Source of the DNA: Psychrobacter sp. Pi2-1 | GTDB lineage: Bacteria; Pseudomonadota; Gammaproteobacteria; Pseudomonadales; Moraxellaceae | Direction: 5' to 3' | DNA length: 64,000 nucleotides | NCBI RefSeq assembly: GCF_904846645.1 | Contig: NZ_CAJHBO010000003.1 | Coordinates: forward strand, 62,001 to 126,000 | Position numbers and translations under genes: made by a program | Shown: piece by piece, positions 8,251 through 17,559 of the stretch | Layout of the letters: the number at the start of each line of letters is the position of its first letter | How positions within the stretch are numbered: the first letter of the stretch is position 1 | The notes under the pieces: model-generated | Told to the model about the DNA's origin: nothing | Database searches by the model: none | What the model saw: only the letters and a program-made list of their open reading frames with translations

Positions 8251-8802
8251 ATGAGTATCTTAATAGGCATCGGCATTGTAACGACCGTCACTACCTTTTA
8301 TCTAGGTAGAAAAGGCTGGCAGGCTTTTCATAAAGCCGTCGGTATCTCACCTGGCGTACTCACTTATCAAGATTATGATGCGCCCTTGTCATTAGCCACA
8401 TTAAGCTTGCAGCAGTTAACGTTAAATAAACAGCACTTAAAAAACTTGTCTGAGCAGCAACTACGCCAGTTAAAACGTATTGATGAGAAAGTAAGCAGTT
8501 ATCACGCTTATCAAGCAGCCCTACAAACTCAGAATAAGACACCAGCGATAACAGAAGCGCAGTTTGTATTGAATAAAATGCTGCAAACACGGTTACCGGA
8601 AATGCTAGCCACTCACTATCAGTTAACAAATATAAATGCCAATAATGGGAATAACGACAAGAGATTGGAAGCTAATGAGTTATTGCAGAGTGTTTTAGAT
8701 AATATCGAGCAGCGTTTGGATAGATTACTGGCACAAATGGACGAGGAGCAGCTAAAAGAGCTGCGAGTCATGAAACACTATATTAATAGCCATGATAGCT
8801 GA
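8251..8802 (+). CDS. Unknown membrane-anchored protein C of the cluster
   Basis: I do not recognise this gene. It encodes 183 residues. A single hydrophobic segment sits at the very N-terminus (ILIGIGIVTTVTTFYLG), ending in FYLGRKGWQ, which parallels LYLGYRGIK of protein B. The soluble part aligns with A and B: LKRIDEKVSSYHAY (about 74-87), EAQFVLNKMLQTRLPEMLAT (102-121), EANELLQSVLDNIEQRLDRL (140-159) and LRVMKHYINSH (171-181). It lacks the EF-hand loop of B and the long N-terminal region of A, so it is the minimal form of the family. The gap to gene B is 40 bases, which suggests co-transcription. A bidirectional terminator at 8870-8900 ends the unit. Confidence 0.75.
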   Translation: MSILIGIGIVTTVTTFYLGRKGWQAFHKAVGISPGVLTYQDYDAPLSLATLSLQQLTLNKQHLKNLSEQQLRQLKRIDEKVSSYHAYQAALQTQNKTPAITEAQFVLNKMLQTRLPEMLATHYQLTNINANNGNNDKRLEANELLQSVLDNIEQRLDRLLAQMDEEQLKELRVMKHYINSHDS

Positions 8803-8869
8803 GCCGTTATATCTATACTGAGCGACTATGACGCCTGTAAACTGTGAAGCCTATAAAGAGACACAAAAA

Positions 8870-8904
8870 AGCGGTCAATGACTATTCATCATTGACCGCT
8901 TTTT
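8870..8904. terminator. Bidirectional intrinsic terminator
   Basis: An 11-bp perfect stem AGCGGTCAATG/CATTGACCGCT (8870-8880 and 8890-8900) with a 9-base loop, flanked by AAAAAA on the left and TTTT on the right. It sits between two convergent genes (protein C and rluB) and can serve both. Confidence 0.9.
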
Positions 8905-8956
8905 CATGCTTCTCCTAAATCTATCAAAGATTTAGGGTAATGTTAAACCAAATCAA

Positions 8957-9886
8957 CTAGCGCTTATCATTGCGATCACGGGTGTTACGTGTACCACGGC
9001 TGGCAGGGCTAGCACTACTTTTAGGTTTCGCGCTGCTGTTGCGGTTATCGCTACGGGTGTCAGTGCGACGCGCTTTAAGCGGCTTGTTTCTGATACGTTC
9101 TTGCTTTTCTTTGGCTGCGCCATGTAGACCCGTGCCATAACGTGGACGCAAGCTGACCAAATCCGTCAACGTGTTGATTTCTTTTTTATCAAGCTCTAAG
9201 AAACGGCCAGTACGTAGCTCTTTTGGTAGAACAATCGTGCCATAGCGTGTACGTAGTAGACGACTAACTTTTAGACCTTGTGATTCAAATAAGCGACGTA
9301 CTTCGCGGTTACGGCCTTCTTTTAGCTGGACGTGATACCACTTGTTGACGCCTTCGCCGCCGCCTTCTTTGATGTCTTCAAATTTTGCAAGGCCATCTTC
9401 TAGCATGACGCCAGCGGTCAATGCACGAGCGATATCAGGCGTTACTTCACCCAATACACGTACCGCATATTCACGAGTGACTTCACCAGATGGATGCATC
9501 AAGCGATGCGCCATTTCGCCATCGTTAGTAAATAACAATAGGCCAGTTGAGTTAATGTCCAAACGTCCAACCATTACCCAGCGGTCATGCGTCAGCTTTG
9601 GCAAACGTTCAAAGACAGTTGGGCGGCCTTCTGGATCTTTAGCAGAGCAAACTTCGCCTTCAGGCTTGTAGTAAGCGATAACACGGCGACGCTTCTCATT
9701 TTCAGAAGTGTATTTTATTTGACGGCCATCAACGCGAATCTCATCACCTTGCGAGACGCGATCACCGATGGTCGCAGGACCGTTATTAACCGTTACGCGG
9801 CCAGATTTGATGACTTCTTCCATTTGGCGGCGTGAACCAAGTCCCATGCGGGCGAGTGCTTTCTGTAATTTTTCGTCTTTCATCAT
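8957..9886 (-). CDS. rluB: 23S rRNA pseudouridine synthase RluB-type
   Basis: Isomerises a uridine of 23S rRNA (U2605 in E. coli) to pseudouridine. The 309-residue protein has an N-terminal S4 RNA-binding domain (about residues 4-60, including LARMGLGSRRQMEEVI and GRVTVN) and a catalytic domain whose motif GRLDINSTGLLLFTNDG holds the catalytic Asp110. REYAVRV and EGRNREVRRLFE are further family motifs. Residues from about 255 on form a lysine/arginine-rich tail with many serines, as in other RluB proteins, likely disordered and RNA-contacting. Two adjacent ATGs (9886 and 9883) follow AAGGA; spacing suits either. It is convergent with the three-gene cluster and divergent from the polysaccharide operon. 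Confidence 0.93.
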   Translation of the reverse strand: MMKDEKLQKALARMGLGSRRQMEEVIKSGRVTVNNGPATIGDRVSQGDEIRVDGRQIKYTSENEKRRRVIAYYKPEGEVCSAKDPEGRPTVFERLPKLTHDRWVMVGRLDINSTGLLLFTNDGEMAHRLMHPSGEVTREYAVRVLGEVTPDIARALTAGVMLEDGLAKFEDIKEGGGEGVNKWYHVQLKEGRNREVRRLFESQGLKVSRLLRTRYGTIVLPKELRTGRFLELDKKEINTLTDLVSLRPRYGTGLHGAAKEKQERIRNKPLKARRTDTRSDNRNSSAKPKSSASPASRGTRNTRDRNDKR

Positions 9887-10469
9887 AATATCCTTGAGTC
9901 GGTGGGTTTACATTTCTCAATGTAAAAAAAATTGGATTGACTATTCTACGCTATTTTAACAAATTTAGCACGTAAACCAATACTTTACTGGTTATTAATG
10001 CCTAAACAAACATGGTGCTAATCAATAAAAGTTTATTAGTCATATACGAAATATAGACTTGAAGACTCTTACCGACTGATAGTATGAATGATTACATAGA
10101 TACAAACACTTACACTATTTCGGCATTAAAAGGATAGTTCCAATCATAAATGTAATCGAAACAAGCCTTCGTTAAATTGAAGTTTTTCAAATTAAAAATA
10201 AAAACTCCATTTATTAAGAAGCTGTTTTTACTTCCGTTTTTTTATCGATCAGTAACCTGAAAGTCGATATAAATTTTCGCAATTAACCGTAAGCAAAGGG
10301 TTTGATGAGAAATTGCAAAATAGTCAGTTAATTATTTTATGACAGATTATATGTATTGCACTGAATATAGTTTAGGTGTATATTTATTAAATATATTCTT
10401 TTTTACGAATATAAATACTGTAGTAAGGTTTTCTGTTTTGATTCACAAATATAAATATGAGTAACTGTT
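9887..10469. other. Long AT-rich region upstream of the polysaccharide operon
   Basis: 583 bases with no supported gene. It must hold the rluB promoter (left end) and the promoter of the polysaccharide cluster. One weak candidate reading right is TTGCAC (10356-10361), 17 bases, TATATT (10379-10384), which would leave an untranslated leader of about 80 bases. T-runs and A-tracts are frequent (for example near 10225-10250 and 10390-10400). I see no JUMPstart-like element. Confidence 0.4.
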
Positions 10470-11561
10470 ATGGTTAATAAATATTTCATTTTTGTACACA
10501 AACGCTGCTTGGTAATGAGCATATTTTGCTTATTTCTAATGGGGTTGTTTAGTGGCTGTACGATCAACTCAGGACTTCAGTCAGGAAATCTTCCTGAATC
10601 TGGCACCTTTACCGCAGAAAACGGCCTTCAATTTCATATTCAGCCTTTAAGTCTGGCAAATTTACCGCGTACAGCGCCGCCTACTGTTACGCAAGACCTC
10701 TCTCATTTGATCAAAACCTCTGGACGAGTCAATTACGGCATTGCGAAAGGGGATGTGCTGAATATCATCCTTACCAATTATCCGGATATTAATGCGTCAA
10801 CTGCTAGCTTAACGGTAGATCAACAAGGGTATATACAGTTTCCATTGATAGGTAGAGTTCAAGCCAGTGGACTGAGCGTGCCGCAGTTCACCGCTACGTT
10901 GCAAAGCAAACTACAGCGTTATCTCAAATACTCAGATCCTCAAGTCAAAATCATCAATTACCGTGGCAGCAAGTTTTTCGTAGATGGTGCGGTGAAGCAG
11001 TCTGGTGAGTTTGCTATTGCTGATGTGCCGGTATCGGTATATGGCGCTATATCTATGGCAGGTGGTACTACTGAGACTGGCGATTCAAACAACATTGTGC
11101 TAAATCGTCAGGGCAACAGCTACCACTTAGGAGTGCAGTCACTACAAAGAATGGGGCTGTCTGCCAATCAAATCTATCTGCGGGATGGTGATTCTATTCA
11201 CGTCAATAGCCAAAGCCGCAATAAAGTCTACGTGTTGGGTGAGTTTGGCAAAATTGAGCCAGTGGCGATTCCAGAACAAGGGCTGAGCTTAGCGCATGTA
11301 TTGGGTGAGTCAAATGGACTAAATTCCAATACGGCTAATGCAGCCAAAGTATATATCGTGCGCGACAACCCTCAGTACCAGTACACCAATATTTATTATG
11401 TCGATATGCAGAGCATTACAAGCTTAGCATTAGCCAGTCGCTTTGACATGCAAGCCAATGACATTCTTTATGTTGATCCAACAGGCTTGGCTCGCTGGAA
11501 TCGTGTGATTAGCGCGATACTACCATCAACCTCTGCCATCAACGTGATATCAGGGTTATAA
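10470..11561 (+). CDS. wza: Wza-type outer-membrane polysaccharide export lipoprotein
   Basis: Forms the outer-membrane channel of Wzx/Wzy-dependent capsule or exopolysaccharide export. The 363-residue protein starts with a lipoprotein signal: basic n-region, hydrophobic core and lipobox LFSGC with Cys30 as the lipidation site. A polysaccharide-export domain follows (GIAKGDVLNIILTNYPDIN, VDQQGYIQFPLIGRVQASGL), then SLBB-type beta-grasp repeats (FFVDGAVKQSGEFAIADVPVS and VYVLGEFGKIEPVAIPEQ, each part of longer repeats). The length is close to E. coli Wza (379). GAG lies eight bases before the ATG; an alternative ATG at 10515 would shorten the signal peptide. It is the first gene of the operon. 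No Wzb phosphatase gene follows; the Wzc-like kinase comes next after about 190 bases. Confidence 0.9.
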   Translation: MVNKYFIFVHKRCLVMSIFCLFLMGLFSGCTINSGLQSGNLPESGTFTAENGLQFHIQPLSLANLPRTAPPTVTQDLSHLIKTSGRVNYGIAKGDVLNIILTNYPDINASTASLTVDQQGYIQFPLIGRVQASGLSVPQFTATLQSKLQRYLKYSDPQVKIINYRGSKFFVDGAVKQSGEFAIADVPVSVYGAISMAGGTTETGDSNNIVLNRQGNSYHLGVQSLQRMGLSANQIYLRDGDSIHVNSQSRNKVYVLGEFGKIEPVAIPEQGLSLAHVLGESNGLNSNTANAAKVYIVRDNPQYQYTNIYYVDMQSITSLALASRFDMQANDILYVDPTGLARWNRVISAILPSTSAINVISGL

Positions 11562-11753
11562 ATGATAGCTAGTGAAAATACTGGATGTGCTTCGAATTTC
11601 AATACTGAGATTAATTGAAATAAGAATAGGAAGTAGAGTGATAGATTTTATAAGGTGCGATGAGGCAGGGGGCAATCTAACTGCAGTAAAGGGCAATTAG
11701 GGTCTTGAAGCTAAGCGAAAGCTATTAAGCGATTAACATTGAATAATGGGTAT

Positions 11754-14021
11754 ATGGTTATGAATAATATAGATTCAAAAGACCTATCGACACCTAAGGG
11801 TGACAACGACAATGACAACATCGACTTAACGGCGCTGGTTTTGGTTTTGTTGCGTGGCTGGAAAGTCATAGCGCTCATGGCAGCAATCGGACTCTTAATA
11901 GGATTTTTTTATACACGCTATATTAATCCAACCTTCAAGTCTGATGCGCTAATCCAAATTGAAGAAAATTCCCAAGGAGTCGATGCGCTTGGGGCGAATA
12001 TCTCAGAGTTGGTCGGAGAAGAAGTGAGCAAGGCTGAGGCAGAAGCCGAGCTCATACGGTCTCGGATGATACTAGAGCCAGTCGTCGATATGCTACATCT
12101 AGACATCAAACTGACCGATCCTAATATTGGCTATCTCGATAAAATAACAAACGACCGCATTAACACTCAGTTGAACACGAATGATGGTGTGTCTCTGAGC
12201 ACAAAAAACGGTTCCGTACAAATCAATCAGTTCGATGTGTCACCAGCGTATTTAAACCAATCTTTTACGCTATCACAGTCTGACACAGGGTTTGTCCTGA
12301 GCAATGGACTAGATGATTTTAAAGGACAGTTAGGTCAGCCGCATCAGTTCAATGGGGTAAACGGTGAGATTAACATTACGGTGACTGAGCTACCTGCAGA
12401 CGGTTACCCTATTGGCATCACTCAGCAGACCTTAAAGACCACGACAGATGCAATGAATAGCGCCTTGTCTGTGGAAGAAAAAGGCGATAAAACCAACATT
12501 ATTCAGCTGTCGATGACAGGCACAAACCAACAGCAAATCACGACCACACTTGATCAGATAGTCCAGTCATATATCGATCAAAACCAATCTCGTGGTACGG
12601 AAGAAACGACCAAAACATTGGCTTTCATGGAAACGCAGATTCCAGCGTTAAAAGAAAAATTAGACGCCTCTGAAGCTCAGTTCAATGAATTTCGTAAAAA
12701 GCACGGCACCATCGATGTAGGTAAAGAAGCTGAGCTGTTACTAAATGAAAAGTCTCGAATCGATGAGCAGCTCAATGATCTCAAATTAAAGCGAGCAGAT
12801 TTAACGACTTACTATACCAATGAACACCCACTCGTTATCCAGATTAATGAGCAACTAAAAGTCCTCAACAGTCGAATAGGAGCGATAGGTAGCACCGTGG
12901 CAGGACTGCCTGAAATACAGCGAGAGTTCTTAAAATTATCAGAAGATACAGCCATTAATAGAGAGATTTACCTCACGCTGCTCAAAAATTATGAACAACT
13001 AAAAATCGTTAGAGCTGGTCAGGTTGGTTATGCCCGTATTCTAGATAGACCGACCAGTACCTTCGATGCCATTGCACCAAACAAATTCCAAATTATGCTG
13101 CTAGCGCTACTCGTAGGTACTGTACTTGGGGTAATGCTGGTTCTAATCAGAAACTTGATTAGAAATGTCGTAAAAGACCCAGAACATCTAGAGTCTAAAA
13201 CGGGAATTCCTGTTATTGCAACGATTCCACGTTCGACCTCGATATATAAGCTAGGTAGGAACAAAAAAAATACTGGTCGGATGCTTGCTCATGTTGATCA
13301 CAACGGCTTGAGCTATGAAGCAATTAAAAATTTACGAACAAACCTTTTATTCGGTAAGACGACGAAGACAATAGATGAGAAATCCGCTCAGACCATATTA
13401 ATCACTGGAGAAAGCCCAGGTGTCGGTAAGTCTTTTATTACGGCCAATTTATCCGAAGTATTTGCACAGCTTGATAAGAAAGTACTGATTATCGATGGAG
13501 ATATGCGTTTAGGGGAGCTGCACAAAATGTTTGGTATGAATCCAGACAGTGGTCTCACAGACTATTTACTGCAAGATAAAGATAGCTCTCTATCAGCCGA
13601 TGAGCCTCGATTAGATACTGACGTGGCTAAGTTAAACCTTGAGAGCTTTATTCAACCTACTGGTATGGAGCATATCGACCTTATATCGCGGGGACGACCA
13701 TCGCATAACCCGACTTCGTTATTGATAGGAGAGAGGTTCGATCATTTGATGGCAGCGCTCAAAACGAAGTACGACTATATCGTTATCGATGCGCCGCCTA
13801 TATTGGCTGCATCAGATGCCATGGTGCTGGCACAGCACGCAGACAAAGTACTGATCGTCACCAAATTTGATCATTCAGTAGAAGGTCAGCTGGTCTATGC
13901 CATTAAACAGATGAGTAAAGCAAACGTACAAGTCGATGGCATCATCTTAAATGACATACAGCAAAGTATTTTGAATCGGTATAGCTATCACTACCATTAT
14001 GCTTATGGACACAATTCATAG
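11754..14021 (+). CDS. wzc: Wzc-type polysaccharide copolymerase and tyrosine autokinase
   Basis: Inner-membrane protein that controls chain length and export with Wza. Numbering from the upstream TTG at 11739, it has a first membrane segment at about 41-58, a periplasmic Wzz domain with a long helical region (about 285-425), a second membrane segment at 450-471, and a cytoplasmic BY-kinase domain. That domain has Walker A TGESPGVGKS (556-565), Walker A' DGDMR (586-590) and Walker B IVIDAPP (681-687). The C-terminus is a tyrosine cluster, RYSYHYHYAYG, with five tyrosines for autophosphorylation. Initiation is more likely at the ATG at 11754 or 11760 than at the TTG. The 192-base gap after wza holds no gene. 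The cognate phosphatase is not in this cluster. Confidence 0.92.
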   Translation: MVMNNIDSKDLSTPKGDNDNDNIDLTALVLVLLRGWKVIALMAAIGLLIGFFYTRYINPTFKSDALIQIEENSQGVDALGANISELVGEEVSKAEAEAELIRSRMILEPVVDMLHLDIKLTDPNIGYLDKITNDRINTQLNTNDGVSLSTKNGSVQINQFDVSPAYLNQSFTLSQSDTGFVLSNGLDDFKGQLGQPHQFNGVNGEINITVTELPADGYPIGITQQTLKTTTDAMNSALSVEEKGDKTNIIQLSMTGTNQQQITTTLDQIVQSYIDQNQSRGTEETTKTLAFMETQIPALKEKLDASEAQFNEFRKKHGTIDVGKEAELLLNEKSRIDEQLNDLKLKRADLTTYYTNEHPLVIQINEQLKVLNSRIGAIGSTVAGLPEIQREFLKLSEDTAINREIYLTLLKNYEQLKIVRAGQVGYARILDRPTSTFDAIAPNKFQIMLLALLVGTVLGVMLVLIRNLIRNVVKDPEHLESKTGIPVIATIPRSTSIYKLGRNKKNTGRMLAHVDHNGLSYEAIKNLRTNLLFGKTTKTIDEKSAQTILITGESPGVGKSFITANLSEVFAQLDKKVLIIDGDMRLGELHKMFGMNPDSGLTDYLLQDKDSSLSADEPRLDTDVAKLNLESFIQPTGMEHIDLISRGRPSHNPTSLLIGERFDHLMAALKTKYDYIVIDAPPILAASDAMVLAQHADKVLIVTKFDHSVEGQLVYAIKQMSKANVQVDGIILNDIQQSILNRYSYHYHYAYGHNS

Positions 14022-14072
14022 TCAGCTACTGTCCATAGCAAACGAGCGACATAACTTAAGTAGGTGGATCTT

Positions 14073-16100
14073 ATGTTTATAAAAACAGAGTCTAACAATG
14101 CTTATCGAACGCCAAGTGATCTCAATCGATGGTCGAAGCGTATGACGCTGTTTTTATTAGCCTTACCACGCTTTGCGAAATGCTCTATCTTATTTGGCAT
14201 CGATTTTTCAGTTGCTATCCTTTGCTTGATAGCGGCATTGGCACTGCGTCAGGGTTATGTCGATGATCAAATTGGCCTTACGGTATTAGCTTTTTATGCA
14301 TTGATACCTGTCGTCAGCTTGTATCTGATTGGCTTTTATAGAGGCGCCTCTAGAGGGTTTTTCGATGCGGCGATGGGTCGAGTACTACAGTTGTTTTTAT
14401 TACTTATTATCGTTTATCAGTTCATCATTTATGTGAACCCAGTATCAATGATGCCGCGCTCAGCGCCAATTATATTTTTGTTCTTATTCTTTATTTGGTT
14501 GTGGAACAGTCGGCTAATGATTCGTGGGTTGTTGAATCGACTACAGAAACCAGACAATCAAGATCGCCTAGATAGTTGCTGTGATAACGTGATTATTTAT
14601 GGTGCAGGATCGGCTGGTAGAGAGCTATTAGAGAGTTTGAGACATTCTCATAAATACAATGTAGTGGCATATCTCGATGATGATCCGCAGCTAATAGGGG
14701 CTTATCTACATGGTAAAAAAATATATGCCGCTCATGCGTTACCTTGGTTAATAGAAAAATTAAATGTTGCGCAAGTGATTTTGGCAATGCCTTCTATGAG
14801 CCGTGGTCGTAAAAAACAGATTATGGATAGCCTGTCAGGTGTTTCTGTCAAATTAAAAGATTTACCGAGCTTACGAGAGCTTGCTGATGAGATCGTAACA
14901 GTCAGCCATATACGTCCGGTCGATATACTAGATGTGCTTGAAAGAGAAACTGTAGAGCCAGTTGCTGAGCTTCTCCAAAAAAACATTACGGGTAAAAACG
15001 TACTCGTGACAGGGGCAGGTGGTTCTATTGGTAGTGAGCTGTGTAGACAAATCATGAAAAACAAACCTGCATGCTTGGTGTTATACGAGCAGTCTGAATA
15101 CGCTTTGTACACAATCGATCAGGAACTTAGAAGCCTTGTCTCTAGTAACGTCACTAGCAATGTCATTAGTAATATTGAGTATCACAATATCGAGATTGTT
15201 AGCATCATTGGAAGCGTGGCTAACGAAAAAAAATTAATCAATATATTCGAAAAATACCATATAAAAACGATTTATCACGCTGCTGCATATAAACATGTAC
15301 CGATTGTCGAGTCCAATCCATTTGAAGGCACAATAAACAATACTAAAGGTACCTATCATTGTGCTTGTGCTGCGATAAAGGCTCATGTTGATACGTTTGT
15401 ACTGATCTCTACTGACAAAGCAGTGCGACCGACCAACGTGATGGGAGCCTCTAAACGCTTGGCTGAACTCGTCTGCCAAGGATTGAGCCAAAGCAACAGT
15501 CACACGTGTTTTAGTATGGTGCGTTTCGGTAATGTCTTAGGTTCATCAGGCTCTGTGGTACCACTTTTTACCAGACAAATTGAGCAGGGTGGTCCGATTA
15601 CCATCACCCATCCAGACATCACACGCTACTTTATGACCATACCGGAAGCAGCCAGTTTGGTTATCCAAGCAGGGGCTATGGCGTTCGGTGGTGAAGTATT
15701 TGTACTTGATATGGGAGCGCCCGTCAAAATTGTGGATCTTGCCAAACGTATGATTCGTCTGACAGGGTGCGAGCTAAAAGATGCGAGCAATCCTAATGGT
15801 GATATCGAAATTGTGTTTACTGGATTGCGGCCAGGTGAAAAGCTCTATGAAGAGTTAATCATTGGTGCCGACAACATAGAGACCACGTTTCATCCACTCA
15901 TTATGCAAGCAATGGAGCATAGTTTTCCATTGGAAGATATCGAAGCTATCTTGTTTGAGTTTATTGAAAGATCAAAGCAGCACGATACTGAATGGTTGAA
16001 AGCACAGTTTAGGACCTTCGTTGAAGGCTACCGAGAAGGCGATGATGTCAGGATCGAGGTCGAAAAACTGACATCATCGTTGATGGATGAGGTTGGTTAA
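14073..16100 (+). CDS. pglF: Membrane-bound UDP-GlcNAc 4,6-dehydratase (PglF/WbpM/FlaA1 type)
   Basis: Makes UDP-4-keto-6-deoxy sugar from UDP-GlcNAc, precursor of bacillosamine-, QuiNAc- or FucNAc-type residues. The ATG at 14073 is preceded at five bases by AGGTGG, so it is preferred to the GTG at 14064; the protein is then 675 residues. The N-terminal 150 residues carry about four membrane segments, followed by a Rossmann-like region (IIYGAGSAGRELLESL) and the C-terminal short-chain dehydrogenase domain with NVLVTGAGGSIGSELCRQI, AAYKHVPIVE and STDKAVRPTNVMGASK. The catalytic tyrosine is replaced by Met in MGASK, as is normal for this PglF/WbpM group. The product probably feeds the aminotransferase at 26895 and the initiating transferase at 26138. 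Confidence 0.9.
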   Translation: MFIKTESNNAYRTPSDLNRWSKRMTLFLLALPRFAKCSILFGIDFSVAILCLIAALALRQGYVDDQIGLTVLAFYALIPVVSLYLIGFYRGASRGFFDAAMGRVLQLFLLLIIVYQFIIYVNPVSMMPRSAPIIFLFLFFIWLWNSRLMIRGLLNRLQKPDNQDRLDSCCDNVIIYGAGSAGRELLESLRHSHKYNVVAYLDDDPQLIGAYLHGKKIYAAHALPWLIEKLNVAQVILAMPSMSRGRKKQIMDSLSGVSVKLKDLPSLRELADEIVTVSHIRPVDILDVLERETVEPVAELLQKNITGKNVLVTGAGGSIGSELCRQIMKNKPACLVLYEQSEYALYTIDQELRSLVSSNVTSNVISNIEYHNIEIVSIIGSVANEKKLINIFEKYHIKTIYHAAAYKHVPIVESNPFEGTINNTKGTYHCACAAIKAHVDTFVLISTDKAVRPTNVMGASKRLAELVCQGLSQSNSHTCFSMVRFGNVLGSSGSVVPLFTRQIEQGGPITITHPDITRYFMTIPEAASLVIQAGAMAFGGEVFVLDMGAPVKIVDLAKRMIRLTGCELKDASNPNGDIEIVFTGLRPGEKLYEELIIGADNIETTFHPLIMQAMEHSFPLEDIEAILFEFIERSKQHDTEWLKAQFRTFVEGYREGDDVRIEVEKLTSSLMDEVG

Positions 16101-16173
16101 TACAGTAGGTAGATAATCACAAGATTACTGGTTCTTTATAAGTTATATGAAACATAAAATTGGATGATGAGTA

Positions 16174-17490
16174 ATGGCCTCTGAAGTGTTTTTATCGATA
16201 CAAAGCGTAATCAGTCGATTGAAAACCAGTCACTTTGTACGGGATGTGGCCATGGTTGGAGGCGGTATTGCTGCTGGTCAGGCAATCGCTATGGTCTTTA
16301 TGCCGTTTCTCACCAGATTATATAGTCCTGAAGATTTTGGTATCGCTGCCGCATTTGCCGCAGTCATCAGTATTATTACTCCGATTGCGACCATGGGTTA
16401 TGCCAATGCCATTGTGATGCCTAATAGTGACGAGGATGCCGCTGCCATTATCAGATTGTCTGTATTGCTCAGTTTGTTTATAGCAGCTATAGCGTTTATC
16501 GCTGTCTATTTCGGCAATGTTTATTTGGCACGATGGACGGGTATGGAAAGTGCACCATACATGTTGTATCTCATACCGTTGACGCTATTGGCCGGCGCGT
16601 TTCTATCTGTTGCTGATCAGTCTGCTATCAGAGTAGGTTTGTTTAAAGCCAAGGCTCGTGCTTATGTGGAGAGCAAGCTTGTGACAGATACCAGTAAGTT
16701 GATAGGTGGTGTATTGGCCCCCTCTGGTATGTTACTTATTTTGTTAACGATAGCAGGACAGCTTACGAATTTTATGATGCAGATGCTTCGGGTACCTAGG
16801 ATTGGTGTATTAAATATCCGAGACTGGTTTGGCACGGTTGGTATTCGTAATGCTGCTATATCGCAGCGTGACTTTGCCATATACCGCATGCCGCAAAGTA
16901 TGCTCAATGCTGCTTCAGTAGGGCTACCAACCATCTTGTTAGCATCACTATTTAGTGCTTCTTCTGCTGGGCAGTATTCGTTGGCTGTTCTTGTGCTCGG
17001 TGCACCAGCGATGTTGTTAGGCCAAGCTGTTGGAGAGGTTTTTTATCCTAAGATTACGCGTGCGATCACAGCAAAGTCACCAGAGGCTTATCAGTTTTTA
17101 TTAAAAGTGACGGTAATTCTATTGGTGGTTGGTATTGTACCATTCGGTACGGTGTTCGTTTTTGGCGATTATCTTTTTTCTTTAGTATTTGGCGCAGAGT
17201 GGGCATTAGCAGGTAGTTATTCGCAGTGGCTTTCTATTTGGCTTTTGACCAGCTTGGTATCAGGTGCGAGCACTGCGGCATTGCCAGCATTAAGTTTGCA
17301 GCGTTTTCTTTTGATTAGAGAGATTTTTGCAGTGATATTTCGTGCTGCAGCGCTGTATATGGGTTTTTACGTTTTTGAGTCAGATATGGTAGCCATTGCC
17401 CTGTTCTCATTCGTTGGGGTCTTGCTTAGTTTATCTATCATTTATGTCGCTTTTCGGCGTCTTGTTCATATTCATAAAGTGCCGCAGTAG
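16174..17490 (+). CDS. wzx: Wzx-type polysaccharide flippase
   Basis: A 438-residue polytopic membrane protein with about 12 hydrophobic segments, of the MOP superfamily polysaccharide-transporter type. The N-terminal VRDVAMVGGGIAAGQAIAMV, then FMPFLTRLYSPEDFGIAAAF, is the family signature; TRLYSPEDFG is especially typical. It should flip the undecaprenyl-linked repeat unit across the inner membrane to the polymerase at 23056. The ATG at 16174 is preceded by GGATGATGAG. The start lies 73 bases after the dehydratase gene and 69 bases separate the end from the next glycosyltransferase. The symbol states role, not specificity, since substrates of Wzx proteins cannot be read from sequence. Confidence 0.88.
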   Translation: MASEVFLSIQSVISRLKTSHFVRDVAMVGGGIAAGQAIAMVFMPFLTRLYSPEDFGIAAAFAAVISIITPIATMGYANAIVMPNSDEDAAAIIRLSVLLSLFIAAIAFIAVYFGNVYLARWTGMESAPYMLYLIPLTLLAGAFLSVADQSAIRVGLFKAKARAYVESKLVTDTSKLIGGVLAPSGMLLILLTIAGQLTNFMMQMLRVPRIGVLNIRDWFGTVGIRNAAISQRDFAIYRMPQSMLNAASVGLPTILLASLFSASSAGQYSLAVLVLGAPAMLLGQAVGEVFYPKITRAITAKSPEAYQFLLKVTVILLVVGIVPFGTVFVFGDYLFSLVFGAEWALAGSYSQWLSIWLLTSLVSGASTAALPALSLQRFLLIREIFAVIFRAAALYMGFYVFESDMVAIALFSFVGVLLSLSIIYVAFRRLVHIHKVPQ

Positions 17491-17559
17491 GTAAATATGT
17501 TGACTGCGTTGGATGGCACAAAGGATATGCATTAGAAGTCTCAACTCAAGAGGCTCACT

